The notes beneath the pieces were generated by a model, which saw only the letters and a list, made by a program, of their open reading frames with translations, did no database searches and was not told the DNA's origin. This document shows positions 48,424 to 61,363 of a stretch of DNA of 64,000 nt, in pieces. The DNA is from Vigna angularis (Eukaryota; Streptophyta; Magnoliopsida; Fabales; Fabaceae). How positions within the stretch are numbered: position 1 is the stretch's first letter; the number at the start of each line of letters is the position of its first letter. The DNA is taken from NCBI RefSeq assembly GCF_016808095.1, contig NC_068970.1, forward strand, positions 18,954,501-19,018,500. The letters run 5' to 3'. A program made the position numbers and the translations under genes.

Positions 48424-49228
48424 CACATTGCAATAATTTTTTAACAGAGTTTTATTAATTGAATTTTATTAATAAATCTAAATTTATTGATAAATTTTAT
48501 TAATAAACTTTAAAATTTAAATTATCAACAAGTATTTTTTTGTTAATAACAAACTCATCAGTATAATTTGCAATAAATTAAAATCTGTATATATTTTATG
48601 ATAAATTTTGTCAATAAATTTAGTTGATAATTTTATATATTATCGACATATTTTTTATTAATAAATTTTTTGATAAAATGATTGATAAATTTTTCATAAG
48701 TTTTGATAAGATTTTTGTTTTTTATACATTAATAAAATATGAGTGAGAAGAAGAAAATGAGAAAAAGGAAAAGAGAAGATGTAAAAGAGTAAAAGAAAGG
48801 ATATGAGGCATAATGACAATGGTGACACGGTGACGACTAAGTTGGGAAAGGATGAAGATTTGAAGGTGGTGATGGGGAATGAGGCAACCGTGGATAGAAA
48901 TAAGGTGACGACTAAGTTGGGAAAGGATGAAGATTTGAAGGTGGTGATGGGGAATGAGGCAATCGTGGATAGAAATAAGGAAGAGAGGACACGAGAGAAA
49001 AGAAAAAAATTGAAGAGAAAAAGGAGGAAGAGATTTTATAATCTATAAGTAATTACCGACATATATTTTCTATCATATTTGAGATTGTTAGTAATTATTG
49101 ACAAATTTTGTGATTTATTGATAAAATTGATCAATGAATTTGTTGTCATTGGTAAACTCAAATTTTCAACGATTTTTGCTATAATTGACAGATTGTGTCC
49201 ATCAATAATGCATTATTTTCTTGTAGCA
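48424..49228. mobile_element. degenerate CACTA-like derivative
   Basis: The right end TTATTTTCTTGTAG is the inverse of CTACAAGAAAA, a common plant CACTA terminus, with the last bases altered. The left end CACATTGCAATAATTTTT is damaged. The interior has the same ATTGATAAATTT/ATCGACAT subterminal style and the same purine-rich centre as the element at 17981-18990. No transposase or clear target duplication is visible. Confidence 0.45.
48803..49048 (+). other. 81-codon ORF with a duplicated 25-residue unit
   Basis: Inside the CACTA-like derivative. A 75-bp segment is repeated in frame (48830-48904 and 48905-48979) with a single amino-acid difference, the unit starting VTTKLGKDEDLKVVMG. The C-terminus is Arg/Lys-rich. 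The frame starts with a true ATG but resembles no protein I know. It may be only non-coding purine-rich filler that happens to be open. Confidence 0.3.
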
Positions 49229-52200
49229 TAACTCGTGGCTAAAATTTGTGAGGAATGTGAGACTAAGTTAGTCTTATTACTTGTTTATAAGATAAGATTT
49301 ACATTTAGTTATATACTAACACTAAAACATTGATATCATATTAAGAAATGAACTTTAAATATAACTCAATCTTAAAAAATACTTTGTAAAGTGAAGTTTA
49401 CACTAATTTATATACTATATGTTAAGGCATATGCACATCAAACATGAAAGTAGATATTTATAAGTGATCTCATAACAATTTTATATTAGATGATGAAAAT
49501 TATATCAGGTCATCAGGTAGAGATAGTTTCTATTCACTATTTATTCCACTTAAAAAATAATTTTCTCATTACCATTGAGTATTACAAGTACCCATACTCA
49601 CAAATATTTATATATTTATGTTTTTAGTTTTAAATAAAAATGACTTAAAAACAAATTTTAAAAATATAAAATTAAATAAAAAATTAATTTTGAAGTACCA
49701 TTCAAATAAAATTACTCACTAAATGTTAATGCGATGGCAATTTGAATAAGTTGCATCTGAATATAAATTTTAAAAAATTAATTTTTTTAAAAGTAACTTT
49801 TTATAGACCTAAATAAAAAATAAAAACATCTGAAATCAAATTTCATTCAATTCTTTAATAATTAATATTTATTTTACTAATAACTTTATTTTGATCACAT
49901 AATATAAAAAATACTAAAATAAAATTCACTAATAATTATTATATATCCGAAAAAGAATATAAAAAATAATTATAAACAGATAATAAGTATTTGAATACCA
50001 TAATACTTGAGCCGTCTTATTAAAAAACGGATATTAAATATTAGTATAATTACATGAGGATATTTGATAATTTTATCATTTTTAAATGAATTGATTGAGT
50101 TAACAAATATTTTAAAAATAATTATTTTTTATTGAGTTGAACTTTAAATCCCAACTCAATTTAATAAAATGATTTTATAAAATTAATTTTATTGTTTATA
50201 TATTATAAACTTCTTTTGTTACTGGTTGGATGTGAAAATTTTAAAACAAATCTTAGTTTGAAAGTCTGATAGCATGGTTGGAAAGACGTAGCATAGTATA
50301 TTGTTCTTACATTGTTATTTCATTTTCATCTTAATGTTGGTAGAGAATCTGATGAATGGGACCATAATTAGAGTGACAGTTTAGTTGTTACAAGAATTTT
50401 AATGACCATAACAATTATCATGATGTTGACCCATGTTATGGTGAGATGGGAGAAGTATTTGAGCACATAAGGGATCAGGGATCGAGGGGAAAACGATGAT
50501 GTCACTCATAAATCAAGACATAAATGAAGATGCATTAATCACCTTGATGGGTCACTAATTAATTAATCACATAACATATGTATATGCTTTGTATGGAAGT
50601 AAGTGAGACGCAAAGAAAAAAAATATGTAAAAATAGGTAGAAAATAAATTATATTTGTTTGTGATTAATATTTTTATTTTAATTATTAATAAAATATAAG
50701 TTACATGATTGATAATGTAATTAATTACGAAACATGTTGATATATATAAAATATTTTATTTTTTTTATTTAACATAATTGATTATGAAACTTTCCACATA
50801 AAAATGTAAAAGGTTTAAGGCATATATTATTATTATTATTATTATTTTTCATTTTTTATTATATTTTTTATTTTTATGTTTCTTTTTTAGTCTTTTATTT
50901 TTAAATAAATAAGGCTTTGACATTAATAGTTTAGTCTAAATCAATAGTCATATTTCAAGATTAAATGTATAGATTTTAAAATATCAAGTATGTTGATAAC
51001 ATTGCATATTCAATAATGTGATTTTGTTGTACTCGTCATTTGAATAATCTTTACCTTTTTACCTTGATACTCATTAGTCATTGACCGACTGATAAGATCA
51101 GTGTAATAAATCATACATATTAATTGAACAATAGTCAATCTCCACACAAGTATTCACATTAACATATTCTTATGTACAACAATAAATCATAACTAAAGGC
51201 AAAATACTCAAACATATATTCAAGTAGCAAGAGGACGGAAAATAAAATTACATTGATTTTGTTTGAATGTGAGAACAACCATTTGCCTTTTCCATTTTAT
51301 TCATGACTTTTTTTAAAAAAAATCATAAAGAAATTTGTTTCATTAATTTTTTGTTGTCGATATTGATAATATTAATTTTCACTATTTTTTCTAATAATTT
51401 TATATAAAAATAATTATTCTTTTAACTTTTGAATTATCTATTTTGTGTTTAAGTAATTGGATATGAATTATATGAGTAATTTTTATTATTTAATTATTTA
51501 ATTATTAAATAAAAATTATTTGGATTAAGAGAAGTAAAAAGAGAATTCATATAAATGTAGAAAGAAAATCCAATATTATATTTACAAATAGTAACCGATA
51601 TTGGACATTATATATTCAACTATAAAATTGGAAAAAAAATTGTTGTTATAGAGTTGGATACCACTTATCTTGTGTTAGATGTTACTTTCCAATCATGTTC
51701 CATATTTGATGTTACTTGGATCATGCTTAGCCTCACCTCAACATAGATGTATACTTTTTGTTTTTTCTTGTTTTTGTATGCATACCTAATGTAGAATAGT
51801 TGGCATTGGACATGTTTTTGTTAACACGACGCTTTTAACTTGTTTTTCCTCTTTTTGAGAGAATTTTACATTCTTCACATGATTTTAGACTTTTGGATTG
51901 CTACTATTTCCTTGAAGATCTCCATTCTTCTTCTTGTACTCTTCATGACAATGGAGTTAGATGTAACCAATTGATTTTTCATGTAATTTGTATTGATTAT
52001 ATATGTTGATATTTTATTTCTATGTTTAATTCTTATTAGATTGATTGACCCTAACTTAATATTTGATTCATTAGGAATTGAAAGAAAACATACAATAATA
52101 CTTGCATGTAATTGTCTTAAATCCTTATGGTGAACAAATGTTTTCTTATTAGGTTCACAAAGATTATTCTTAATTAGGAAACATATGTTCATCCTATATT

Positions 52201-55200
52201 AAGATGTTAGGGATTAAATTTATCAAGTTTCTTTTAGCATTAATGGTTTTTTTGTTTCTTGTGATAGAAACACATGACGCTTGAATTCCTGAAGAAAATA
52301 CCATAATCAATATAAAATAATGTGAAGAACGAAAATAGTATCTCTTTTGTTACTTTTCCTACAAAGTAAAGAAAAGTTTCAAAAATTAATAGGTTATGTT
52401 ATTGTAAATAAATATAATAAAATATTAAATTATAATCTATATAATAATAAATAATTAAAATAAGTAATATTATAATAATAAATAATTTTAGTTTAATATT
52501 TTATGAAATAAATTAATAACATATTTAATTAATAAAATTTATTATATATTTTTATATTAATATGTAATATATAATTACTAAATATTTATAAATATATATT
52601 ATTTTTATTATAATAAAATGAATAATTAAAATAAGCATGTTAAAATAATAAATAAAATAAAATAAAATAAATTTGTTTGTTTAAAATTTTATGATTTAGT
52701 TTAAAATATTTTTATTGTGAAATATATATTTTTTTATTATTATTTTAATAATTTTTTTTAATTTAAATTTCATTTCAAATTTAATTTATATTTTTGAAAT
52801 TTTTATTTTTTATATTAAATTTAAGAGACTGTGTAATATTGATTTTTTTTTACTTGAATAAACTATTCACTTACACTAAAGAATGGGAACTATGTACCCT
52901 TTACGTTTTTCTTACTAAATTTATAGTCTATTTTGCCAATGTTATTAAAGAAAATATAACATCTTTTACATCAAATTTTTTATTCATTATTAAATACTCA
53001 CTACTACTAAATATTAATATAAATTTATTCTAGGAAATTCTTTTAAGAATACTCAAATTTACATAATGGAAAACCAACAATTAAATAATGGTAAAATAAT
53101 CAGTGATTAAGTAATAGAAAAATGATTATATATATATTTTAATCTAATAAACTAATTATATATTAAAATAAATAAATAATTATAAATAGAGCTTCAAATA
53201 AAATAAAAAAAATAGATGAATCATATCTAATATATATTTTAACTGTTAAAGTAGTCTGTGAAGCGTTAAAGTTAATCTGAGCCAAGTATTTGATGGTACC
53301 GTAGTACGGATATATGCAATTAATTATTACACATATGTTAAGTTTGATTTGGTTGTAATTAGCTAAATCCAAAATGATGTAGACAGAAAAGTCAAATAGT
53401 ATTTAGGCATAAATTAAGAATGTTTTTGGTAAGAAAAACAGAGTAGCTTTTAACTATTATATATGATTATGTTCTGTTGTCTTTTTGCAGCAGCTAAACC
53501 CAAACACATGCTACTCCTTCAGCTGCTGTTGTTTAAATTCAGAAGAGAAGTAGGTTGCCTCCTGCAGCAAGGTCGAATTATTTATGTGTTCATGTCTGAA
53601 GGATCATGCTTCTTCAATAACATTGCTTTTTAATCTTCACCATTATCATTCAAATACACAAAAATAAAATAAAATATTAGGAAGAGATATGGACAAAGCA
53701 CATCTACAGGGATTTGGGGCCATGTGAGATATTCCACTACGGTCCCGACACGCCAATTAAGATCACATTTTTAATTCCTTATTTATTACGAATAAAGACT
53801 AAAGAAGCATATAGACAATAATCATCTATATGCATTATCTTTACGCATTCTTTGGTGCATTGTATTCTTCTTTCCCAACTTCTTCTTCTTTCTTATCATT
53901 CCAATATCAATTTATATAATATCCATTTTCTATATCTCTACCCCAACCACCCACCATTTCATTTTTCTAGAAAAACTATTATTTAAAACAGACCCACATC
54001 CCTCCCTATTAAAAAATTCATCCAAAATTCCATACAATTGTTTGAAAGCCCAACAACCAAATTCAATTTTTCAACTTGAGAAATACTAGCTATCAAAAGC
54101 CCAAGATTGTTGTTTGCTTTTAGACTTCGCTATTAATACTCTTCTACATCGAGTTTACATGAAATTCTATATTTGTCGTGTTTATGACATAATAGAAAAA
54201 AAAGAGTTATCGTTAAATATACCATGGAGTGTTATATTTAAAGTTAAAATAGTAAGTGTTATTGACAGATTTCAGAAAATAGATTTCACTATGATTTAAT
54301 GTGATTTTACTCTTATTTTTCAGTATTTAGAAAACTTTCATGCAGTGCTTTGGTTTATTAGAGATAGATGGTATAAATGTTTGAATCTTTTGAGAAGGCA
54401 ATAGATTAGGCTGAATATAGGTTTTCTTAATTGGAGCATGGGTTTTGCGTGGCCCATTGTTTATTTCTACTATTTTTCTTTCTTTATTTGTAGATGATTG
54501 TTGGGATTCTATTATTCCATAATATACCTTGCACGAAGCAATTTCATAAAAGAAATCGTCTACATCACACGTTAATTATAATCATAATTGATATATCAAT
54601 TATAAATTGACAATAATGACTGTATAATTTGTAGATTAATTAAAATAATAATTGAATTCAATAATATAAAAATTTACTTATTATGATTGTGATTAGAATC
54701 AGAAAATGAAGTTTTCAATCAAAAAACAGATTAACGAATAAAAAAATATAATAAAAATAGAGGAGAGCCTTCCACCACACTACAACCAATATTTAAAATA
54801 GGTATAGCTTTGAATAGTCTTATTCTGTAATTTCTTACGTAGTTTGTAGTTTTTTTATTTATTTATAATAATTAGATTATTCTGGGTTAGAATAAGGATG
54901 CTCCAAGACGACTTCGTGGTAGAGAAGTCTACCGTCCACATTTAGGATAAGAATGACGCAACACTAAAATACAAATTCTTTTTAACTTTGTATAGTTTAT
55001 TTAGTTTTTGTAAGAATGTTGCTTGCTTTAGTGGAGTTTTTCTAAGAGATCTCTCATCCTTTTGCTTTCTTATAATATCAACAAAAGTTTGAAGAGATTT
55101 TTCAACTTAGCCATCCATATATCAACATTCTATCTTATAATTATTTCATTTTATATCATATTTGTTTTTATCGGATATTGCTTGTTTCCTCCCATTTCTG

Positions 55201-56373
55201 GCATATTATTTTTATTCTTGTTAAGAATAAACTGACTAAACTTTGTCACAAGATAAACAAGACTAAATCCAACAAGTCTTCAAAGGCTTTTAATTTAAGT
55301 GCATTTGTTTTAAAGTGATATGCAATATCTTCATGTTATATTCCCTGAAGTTTTGTTTACCCAACTGTTTCTTTGAAATAAGGTTTTTCAAGAGTATACA
55401 CATCTTAAACTTTTCATTCTTAACAAACCTCTTGCAAATTTTTGCAAGGAACTTCTTATCCGTGTTTATGTTTTCAGTACCGAAATATTTTTGTAATGGA
55501 TTTTCTCATAATTTGATTTCTCCACTTCCATTTTCCTCTTATTTTCATGAGTTTTTCTTGATTAATAATTTTATCTTTTATGTAGACATGAAAATGTTTA
55601 AATTTTGAACATTTAATAATTCACATTATCATATTTTTATTATGTTTATTTCTTATTTTTATTGATATTTTTATTTATTATTTTTTAGATAATTAAGATT
55701 TTATTTAATAATTTGATAAAAATAAATATTTGGTTTACAATAAAAATTAATATTATCGACAGTAAGAATTCGTCGATAATGTGTAGAATCTGTCAATAAA
55801 TTAGAATTATCAACAGTCAAAAGTTTGTCGATAAAGTTGTTGTTGGTAGATTCGTTAGTAAATATCGGGATCTAGTTCATCTTTTTTCTTTGCTCTTCTT
55901 CTTCCGTTTTGTTTCTTAATTTTTATTTTTATTTTTACCAATACGTAAGATTGAATACATAAAAGGCAATGATAAACTTTGGTGTTGGCAAAACTTAGAG
56001 CAAAACATGTGGTGATAATGTGCGGTGGTGGCATTCTGTGGTGGTGATAGTGTGCAGTGGTGATAGTGCGTGATGGTGGCAATGTACAGTTGCATCGTTT
56101 TCGTGAAAGACTTATTCCTAAAAAATTAGGGCTTGTTAAATAGTGATGTGAATGCTATGGTAGGAATTAGTGGAATGTTGCTTAGCGTTTTCACATTGAA
56201 TTTAATCAAGAAAATCAACTCCCATGAAGTCTTTACCATATATTTCATTTAATCAATTTCAATCTTTTCTAGAAATTCTATTTATTTTATTCACAAATCA
56301 ATAATTTTCATTTGGTTTCAAAGTTTTTTTTTTAACTAATCCATAAATAATCATAATTTTCTAAACTAATCCC

Positions 56374-56376
<3 letters not shown>
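49229..56376. other. intergenic with repeat remnants
   Basis: Very AT-rich. 51900-52200 resembles the end of a gypsy (Athila-like) LTR and contains a 105-codon minus-strand frame that is probably antisense to it. 54880-55110 looks like the tail of another LTR. 53470-53620 is a slightly GC-richer patch near a TTTTTGCAG acceptor-like site, without a clear exon. No supported gene. Confidence 0.45.
55745..56090. mobile_element. CACTA-like subterminal fragment
   Basis: TTATCGACAGTAAGAATTCG and further GTCGATAA motifs cluster at 55752-55840. A pyrimidine-rich tract and a GGTGGTGATAGTG-type repeat follow. This matches the layout of the derivatives at 17981 and 48424. Neither end is identifiable. 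Confidence 0.35.

Positions 56377-56412
<36 letters not shown>
56377..56412. repeat. (AT)n microsatellite
   Basis: About 18 uninterrupted AT repeats, just left of the CACTA miniature element. Confidence 0.95.
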
Positions 56413-56415
<3 letters not shown>

Positions 56416-56450
56416 AACGAGGTCCGTAGGCAATCAACATAAAAGTCCTA

Positions 56451-56995
56451 CACTAGTGTAAAAAAGGCCTTTAACGTCACTCTTTAGACGTCTGACCCTT
56501 AAATATCCAACGTAAAAAATGACCGGTGACATTTTTCGTAAATAAAACAACTATTTAAACGTCAGCTATGAGGGGGCCCGACTTCTAAAGCCATTTAGAC
56601 GTCTGTTGTGGGGGAACTGACGTCGATAGACGTCTGTTATGGCGGGAACCGACTTCTAAATCCTCAGTCCAAAAATCTAAAAAGTCACTTTTTGACTCCA
56701 TTTAGACGTCTGATCCCGTCACTCCGACTGCTAAAGCCATTTAGATGTTTGTTGTAGGTGGAACCGACGTCTATAGACGTCTGTTATGGTGGAAACCGAC
56801 TTCTAAATCCTCAACCTAAAAATCTAAAAAGTCACTTTTTGACTCAATTTAGACGTCTGATCCCGCAACTCCGACTTTTAAAGCCATTTAGACATCTGTT
56901 GTAGGGGAAATCGACGTCTATAGACGTATGTTATGGCGGGAACAAACTTCTATAACCCAAAATAACAGACGTCTAAAGCTTTTTCTACACTAGTG
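56451..56995. mobile_element. 545-bp CACTA (En/Spm) miniature element
   Basis: It begins CACTAGTGTAAAAAAGGC and ends CTTTTTCTACACTAGTG, perfect CACTA...TAGTG termini. The 3-bp target duplication is CTA (56448-56450 and 56996-56998). The subterminal motif TTTAGACGTCTG and its inverse are repeated many times, as expected of transposase-accessory binding sites. There is no coding capacity. The extreme end CACTAGTG is itself a palindrome. Confidence 0.95.
56580..56945. repeat. 147-bp tandem repeats inside the CACTA miniature element
   Basis: AAGCCATTTAGA recurs near 56586, 56733 and 56880, and GACTTCTAAATCCTCA near 56651 and 56798, a period of 147 bp. Each unit carries TTTAGACGTCTG motifs and a small hairpin AAAAAGTCACTTTTTGACT. 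The third copy is partial. Confidence 0.9.
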
Positions 56996-56998
56996 CTA

Positions 56999-58138
56999 GC
57001 AAGTAGTGAAGAGGCACATGACAATTTTGAATGATCTAATTAATTGGATTTTTACCTTAATGAACAATGGCGATAATGAATATGATATTAATTGTTAAAA
57101 TCAAACTTAAACTTAGACCTTTGATGAAAAACAATCATCTATACAAACTCTCAATCTATCATTTTAATAAGTAAAAGTAGAAGCATAAATAACAAGAGAC
57201 CACAATTGTTTGACTTTTAAAATAAAAATATAAAAACCCTCTCTCTATTTGGTACTGAATGGGATGTCAAAGGTATAAAAAGATATAGTATAATTTGAGA
57301 ACTTGACCAATTTATTGACAAAATAAAATTGTCCTTTTTATTTCTATTTATCCATTATAAAATATAATTATTTTCTAATTATGATATATTAAAGATCACA
57401 TCCCAATGTTCGATTAAGAATCCAGCCGTCACTAATTTTCCTTCCACCACTAATTGATTCCTCATGCCTTGTGTACTTTTGTGTATTAACATGAATGTTT
57501 TATTTTTCCGGTCCAAATTTTGCCCAATTTACTTTCAAGTTCAACACCATTCTCAACACAGAAATCTAACAAAGCCAAATCTTTGTCCTTTTGGTTTAAT
57601 TTCCTGGAAAGAAATACTTCCAGCAACCTCTCTCCTCTATCTCACATAAATCAACCTTACCATATAGTTAATGAGGAAACGAAATAATTGATAAAACGCT
57701 CCTTGTTATTCATTTGAAATTTGCCAACTTTCTCTGCTGTATTGTTGGAGCTCTTCCCCAGTATGATGACTTCTATCATAGCTTCCCATGTTGAGAGAGA
57801 GAGATAGGTCTAACAAGATGATATATTTTTTCACCATAGTATGCTTCATATTGTTCATCACCCTATTCAACAACACACAGTACTATGGGTTCTCTAATGC
57901 CAGTAGACAATGATAATTTCGTCTTCATGTTCATGTTAGCCGTTGACCCATTATCCGTTTGATGGCTCTTCTATTCCTCGTTAGACTTTAAGAAAAAGGG
58001 AAGAAAGTTCTAACATCAAGATTTTTAAAACCCCATGTGATTCAATATAATCACTTTTTATTTCAAAGAACCATTCTTCACGTTCTACTACTACCATTAT
58101 TAATTATTTATTTCTTTTACTGCGAAACTTCCCTTGGT
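56999..58138. other. intergenic, lipase promoter side
   Basis: No supported gene; a 61-codon frame at 57464 is not recognised. The last several hundred bases should hold the lipase promoter. Confidence 0.5.
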
Positions 58139-58149
58139 TCTATATAAAT
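58139..58149 (+). promoter_or_regulatory. TATA box of the OBL1-like lipase gene
   Basis: TTCTATATAAATAAG lies about 90 bp before the ATG at 58231, giving a leader of about 60 nt. Confidence 0.75.
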
Positions 58150-58230
58150 AAGAAAGGGCTTGTTAGAAAAGAACATAGCTAACACAAAAACTCAATCCTT
58201 GAACTATTGCTCCTTATTGCTTCCCACGCC

Positions 58231-60158
58231 ATGGAAACCAATTACAACTGCAACAAGGGCTTCGCGGACAGTTACATGTTGTTGAAGCCCGAGAAAGCAG
58301 GTTACTTTGATCTTCTCCATATCTTAACTTTCAGAAACATATCGCAAAGGAAGTTTGTGGAAAGCCATGCAGCGGATGATTTCAATGAAACTTTGGGTCA
58401 TCGATGGCTCATATTTATTTCTATTTTGGCTCAGAAGCTTTTGCAGCTTGTGGCTAAACCATTGTCACTCTTTGGAGCTGGCGTTGAGCTTTTTATCAAC
58501 TTCATTGCACTCAATGGCGGCGTATTCAGGCTTCTTCCTAACTTTATCAAAGGTTAGTCCTTCTTCCTAACCTCTCTGTTAACATGTTATAAAATTGGTA
58601 AGAAAATTCCAACCTCTAAACAATTTTATATAAACATGAATTTAACTTAAATGATTTCGATTTAAAATAAACAAATGAACTCTCATAATTGATTTTTAAC
58701 CTGAAATCAAATATACTTATAAACATTCAAATTTCGACACGAGATTTTCATAGCATACTTGGTGTTGGGATAACCATTGCTTTGTTTTAAGAAACAAATT
58801 AACACTTTTAAAACTTGATTTGACCCTCGATTATTGAGATGTATCGCTTTTAAGAGATAAAAAAAAAAATAATCAAGCAATGTAGCCAAAGTGAAGAATC
58901 AGAGCAAGCAGAATTAATTCCATCGAAGTTAGAATCTAGGGGTCCTCCAGCTTTGCACTATTCTGAGTCAACGGGTGAATGAATCCTAGTTAGAAAAAAA
59001 AATCTTTCCATATATATAAATCTAGCAAAAATAAAATTAAAAAAAAAGTCAAGCTAAATATCTCTATATGTTTTTTAAGGTCGTAATTATATTAGGATTC
59101 TAGTTTGACCGGTCAAATCAAGTAGGCAGAGCTTAATAGTCTCTACGTTTTCAAGCTTAGTTTTTTAGGAGACCTGTTTAACTTTTATTTCAGGTTCTTC
59201 GGATTCTTCATTAAATTGGACCAGGTCTAAGTTGGCTGTTCTAACAACTATAGTTATATTTTCACTCATTTTATAAACAAAATATTTAAAATAAATTATA
59301 AAATATAAAAAAGTGATAGTATGATTATTTTATGGAAAAACCAAATTATGAATGTAATGCAGCAGAAAAAAAAATAAGAAAAAGCGCGCAGGTATTGTGA
59401 GAGATAAAATCTCATAAGTTTGATGAGCTTTTTGCTCGTGGAAATATGATTATGCCATTTAATGTGTGTATATATTGTAAATAAAGAATATATATTTATA
59501 TAAGCAGGTGCATTGGTCTTTCCCGATCCTAAATCAGAAAAGTATTTGTCTTTAATCGGAAATTTGGATGTGCGAGTAAAGTTGGATGCTACGCCTGGAG
59601 ATTTTAAGTACTATCCTGCACTTTCTATGATGGCTTCCAAAGCATCTTACGAGAACGAAGCTTTCCTTAAAACTACTGTGGAAGATAAATGGAAGGTAAA
59701 ATAATTATTTTGTTCATGTGTAAATGGTTAAAATGATTTTGTTTTAATATTTATGATTTAATAAGCAGTTTTTCAATGAAAAAAAAAATTCCTTTGCTGA
59801 GTTTTACCAAAATCAGCTAAACAAAATTGACCCTAACAGAATCGTAAATGCTAAATTGTTGCCTCCTGATCCATTTATCCTCAAAGTTCATTTTGACGTA
59901 TCTCTAATTAATTATTTTCTGATTTGAATTTAACAGATGGAATTTGTGGGACTTTACAACTGCATGAATGGTAAGAATTCAAACCATATCCTACACTTTC
60001 AAATTAAATTCTAACATATTATAGCCAAAATTCTAGAATTTGAATAGTATTTTATAATGTTTAAGTTTAAAAATATCATAAATTACATCATAATATAAGA
60101 TTTTTTATGTGATTTTTTTAAAATTAGTTTTTTAGAATAAGATCTAGATTTCAATATA

Positions 60159-60210
<52 letters not shown>

Positions 60211-61363
60211 CTATTAATATTTTCTATACACAGCTTAACATCTCTAATATCCATTTTTTTAAAATTTTATTATTAGTTATGGCTGATAAAAATAAAAGAA
60301 AAAGAACAATTAATTTAGCATGGTTAGAATAAAACATTGATCCTTTTAACGTTTAGAATGTTTAGGTAATGTTTTTGACTTGCACTGGCAGAGTATCAAG
60401 GAAAGACGACAACTCAAGTGTTAATTGTTTTGGATAAGCATGAAGATCAGCAGACATATGTTGTAGCTTTCAGAGGAACGGAGCCGTTCGATGCTGATGC
60501 ATGGTGCACTGATCTGGACATCTCCTGGTACGGAATTCCCGGCGTTGGAAGAATACATGGTGGGTTTATGAAAGCCTTAGGGCTACAGAAAAACGTTGGG
60601 TGGACAAAGGAAGTTGGAGAACGAGACGAGAGTCTTCCTCCCTTAGCCTACTACCTCATCAGAGACATTCTAAGAAAAGCTTTGAGCGAAAACGAGAAAG
60701 CAAAGTTCATAGTGACAGGGCACAGTTTGGGAGGAGCACTCTCAATACTGTTTGGGACGATCTTGTGTTTGCACCAAGAGACATTGCTGTTGGAGAGGTT
60801 GGAAGGGATCTACACCTTCGGGCAACCAAGGGTTGGAGATGAAGTGTATGCAAAGTATATGAAACGAAAATTAAAGGAACATTGTGTCAGGTATTTTAGG
60901 TTTGTCTACTGCAACGACCTTGTTCCGAGGTTGCCCTACGATGATCAGGAAATGATGTTCAAGCACTTTGGGACATGTCTTTTCTTTAACAGGCGCTATG
61001 AACTTGAGGTATATGATAGTTATAATTGTTATTTAATTACAAAATAAATAATGAATCTAATAGTTTAGTAATTGTTGAGAGTGTATTTATATTTGTATTT
61101 GAATGCAGGTTCTTGAAGAACAACCGAATAAGAACTACTTCTCACCGTGGTGCGTTATACCTATGATGTTGAACGCAATCTTGGAGCTGGTAAGGAGTTT
61201 CGTTATTGTGTACCAAAGTGGACCTTATTACAGAGAAGGATGGATTCTGTTTGGTTTCAGGACTATAGGGATAGTAATACCTGGTCTACCTGCTCATTGT
61301 CCCCAAGATTACATTAATTCCACTCTTCTAGGAACCATTGAAAAGCACTTCAAACTAGAGTGA
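58231..61363 (+). CDS. OBL1: oil-body triacylglycerol lipase, OBL1-like (5 exons)
   Basis: Exons 58231-58552, 59508-59695, 59937-59970 (34 nt), 60392-61008 and 61109-61363, all with GT/AG borders, give 471 residues. The 58207 frame start is TTG; the ATG at 58231 is used (context GCCATGG). A hydrophobic N-terminal part (about 58-105) may hold the protein at the lipid-droplet surface. Lipase class 3 fold: VVAFRGT (205-211, oxyanion loop), the nucleophile elbow GHSLGG (S293 in GxSxG), CNDLVPRLP (D357) and [10 protein letters not shown] (H450) supply the Ser-Asp-His triad. The family hydrolyses storage triacylglycerol in oil bodies (Arabidopsis OBL1, castor and tobacco relatives). Intron 3 holds an (AT)n run. 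A partial paralogue starts 2.2 kb downstream. The overall family is firm; the OBL1 subgroup is likely. Confidence 0.94.
60162..60207. repeat. (TA)n microsatellite in lipase intron 3
   Basis: An uninterrupted TA run of about 46 bp, between the 34-nt exon and the catalytic exon. Confidence 0.95.
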
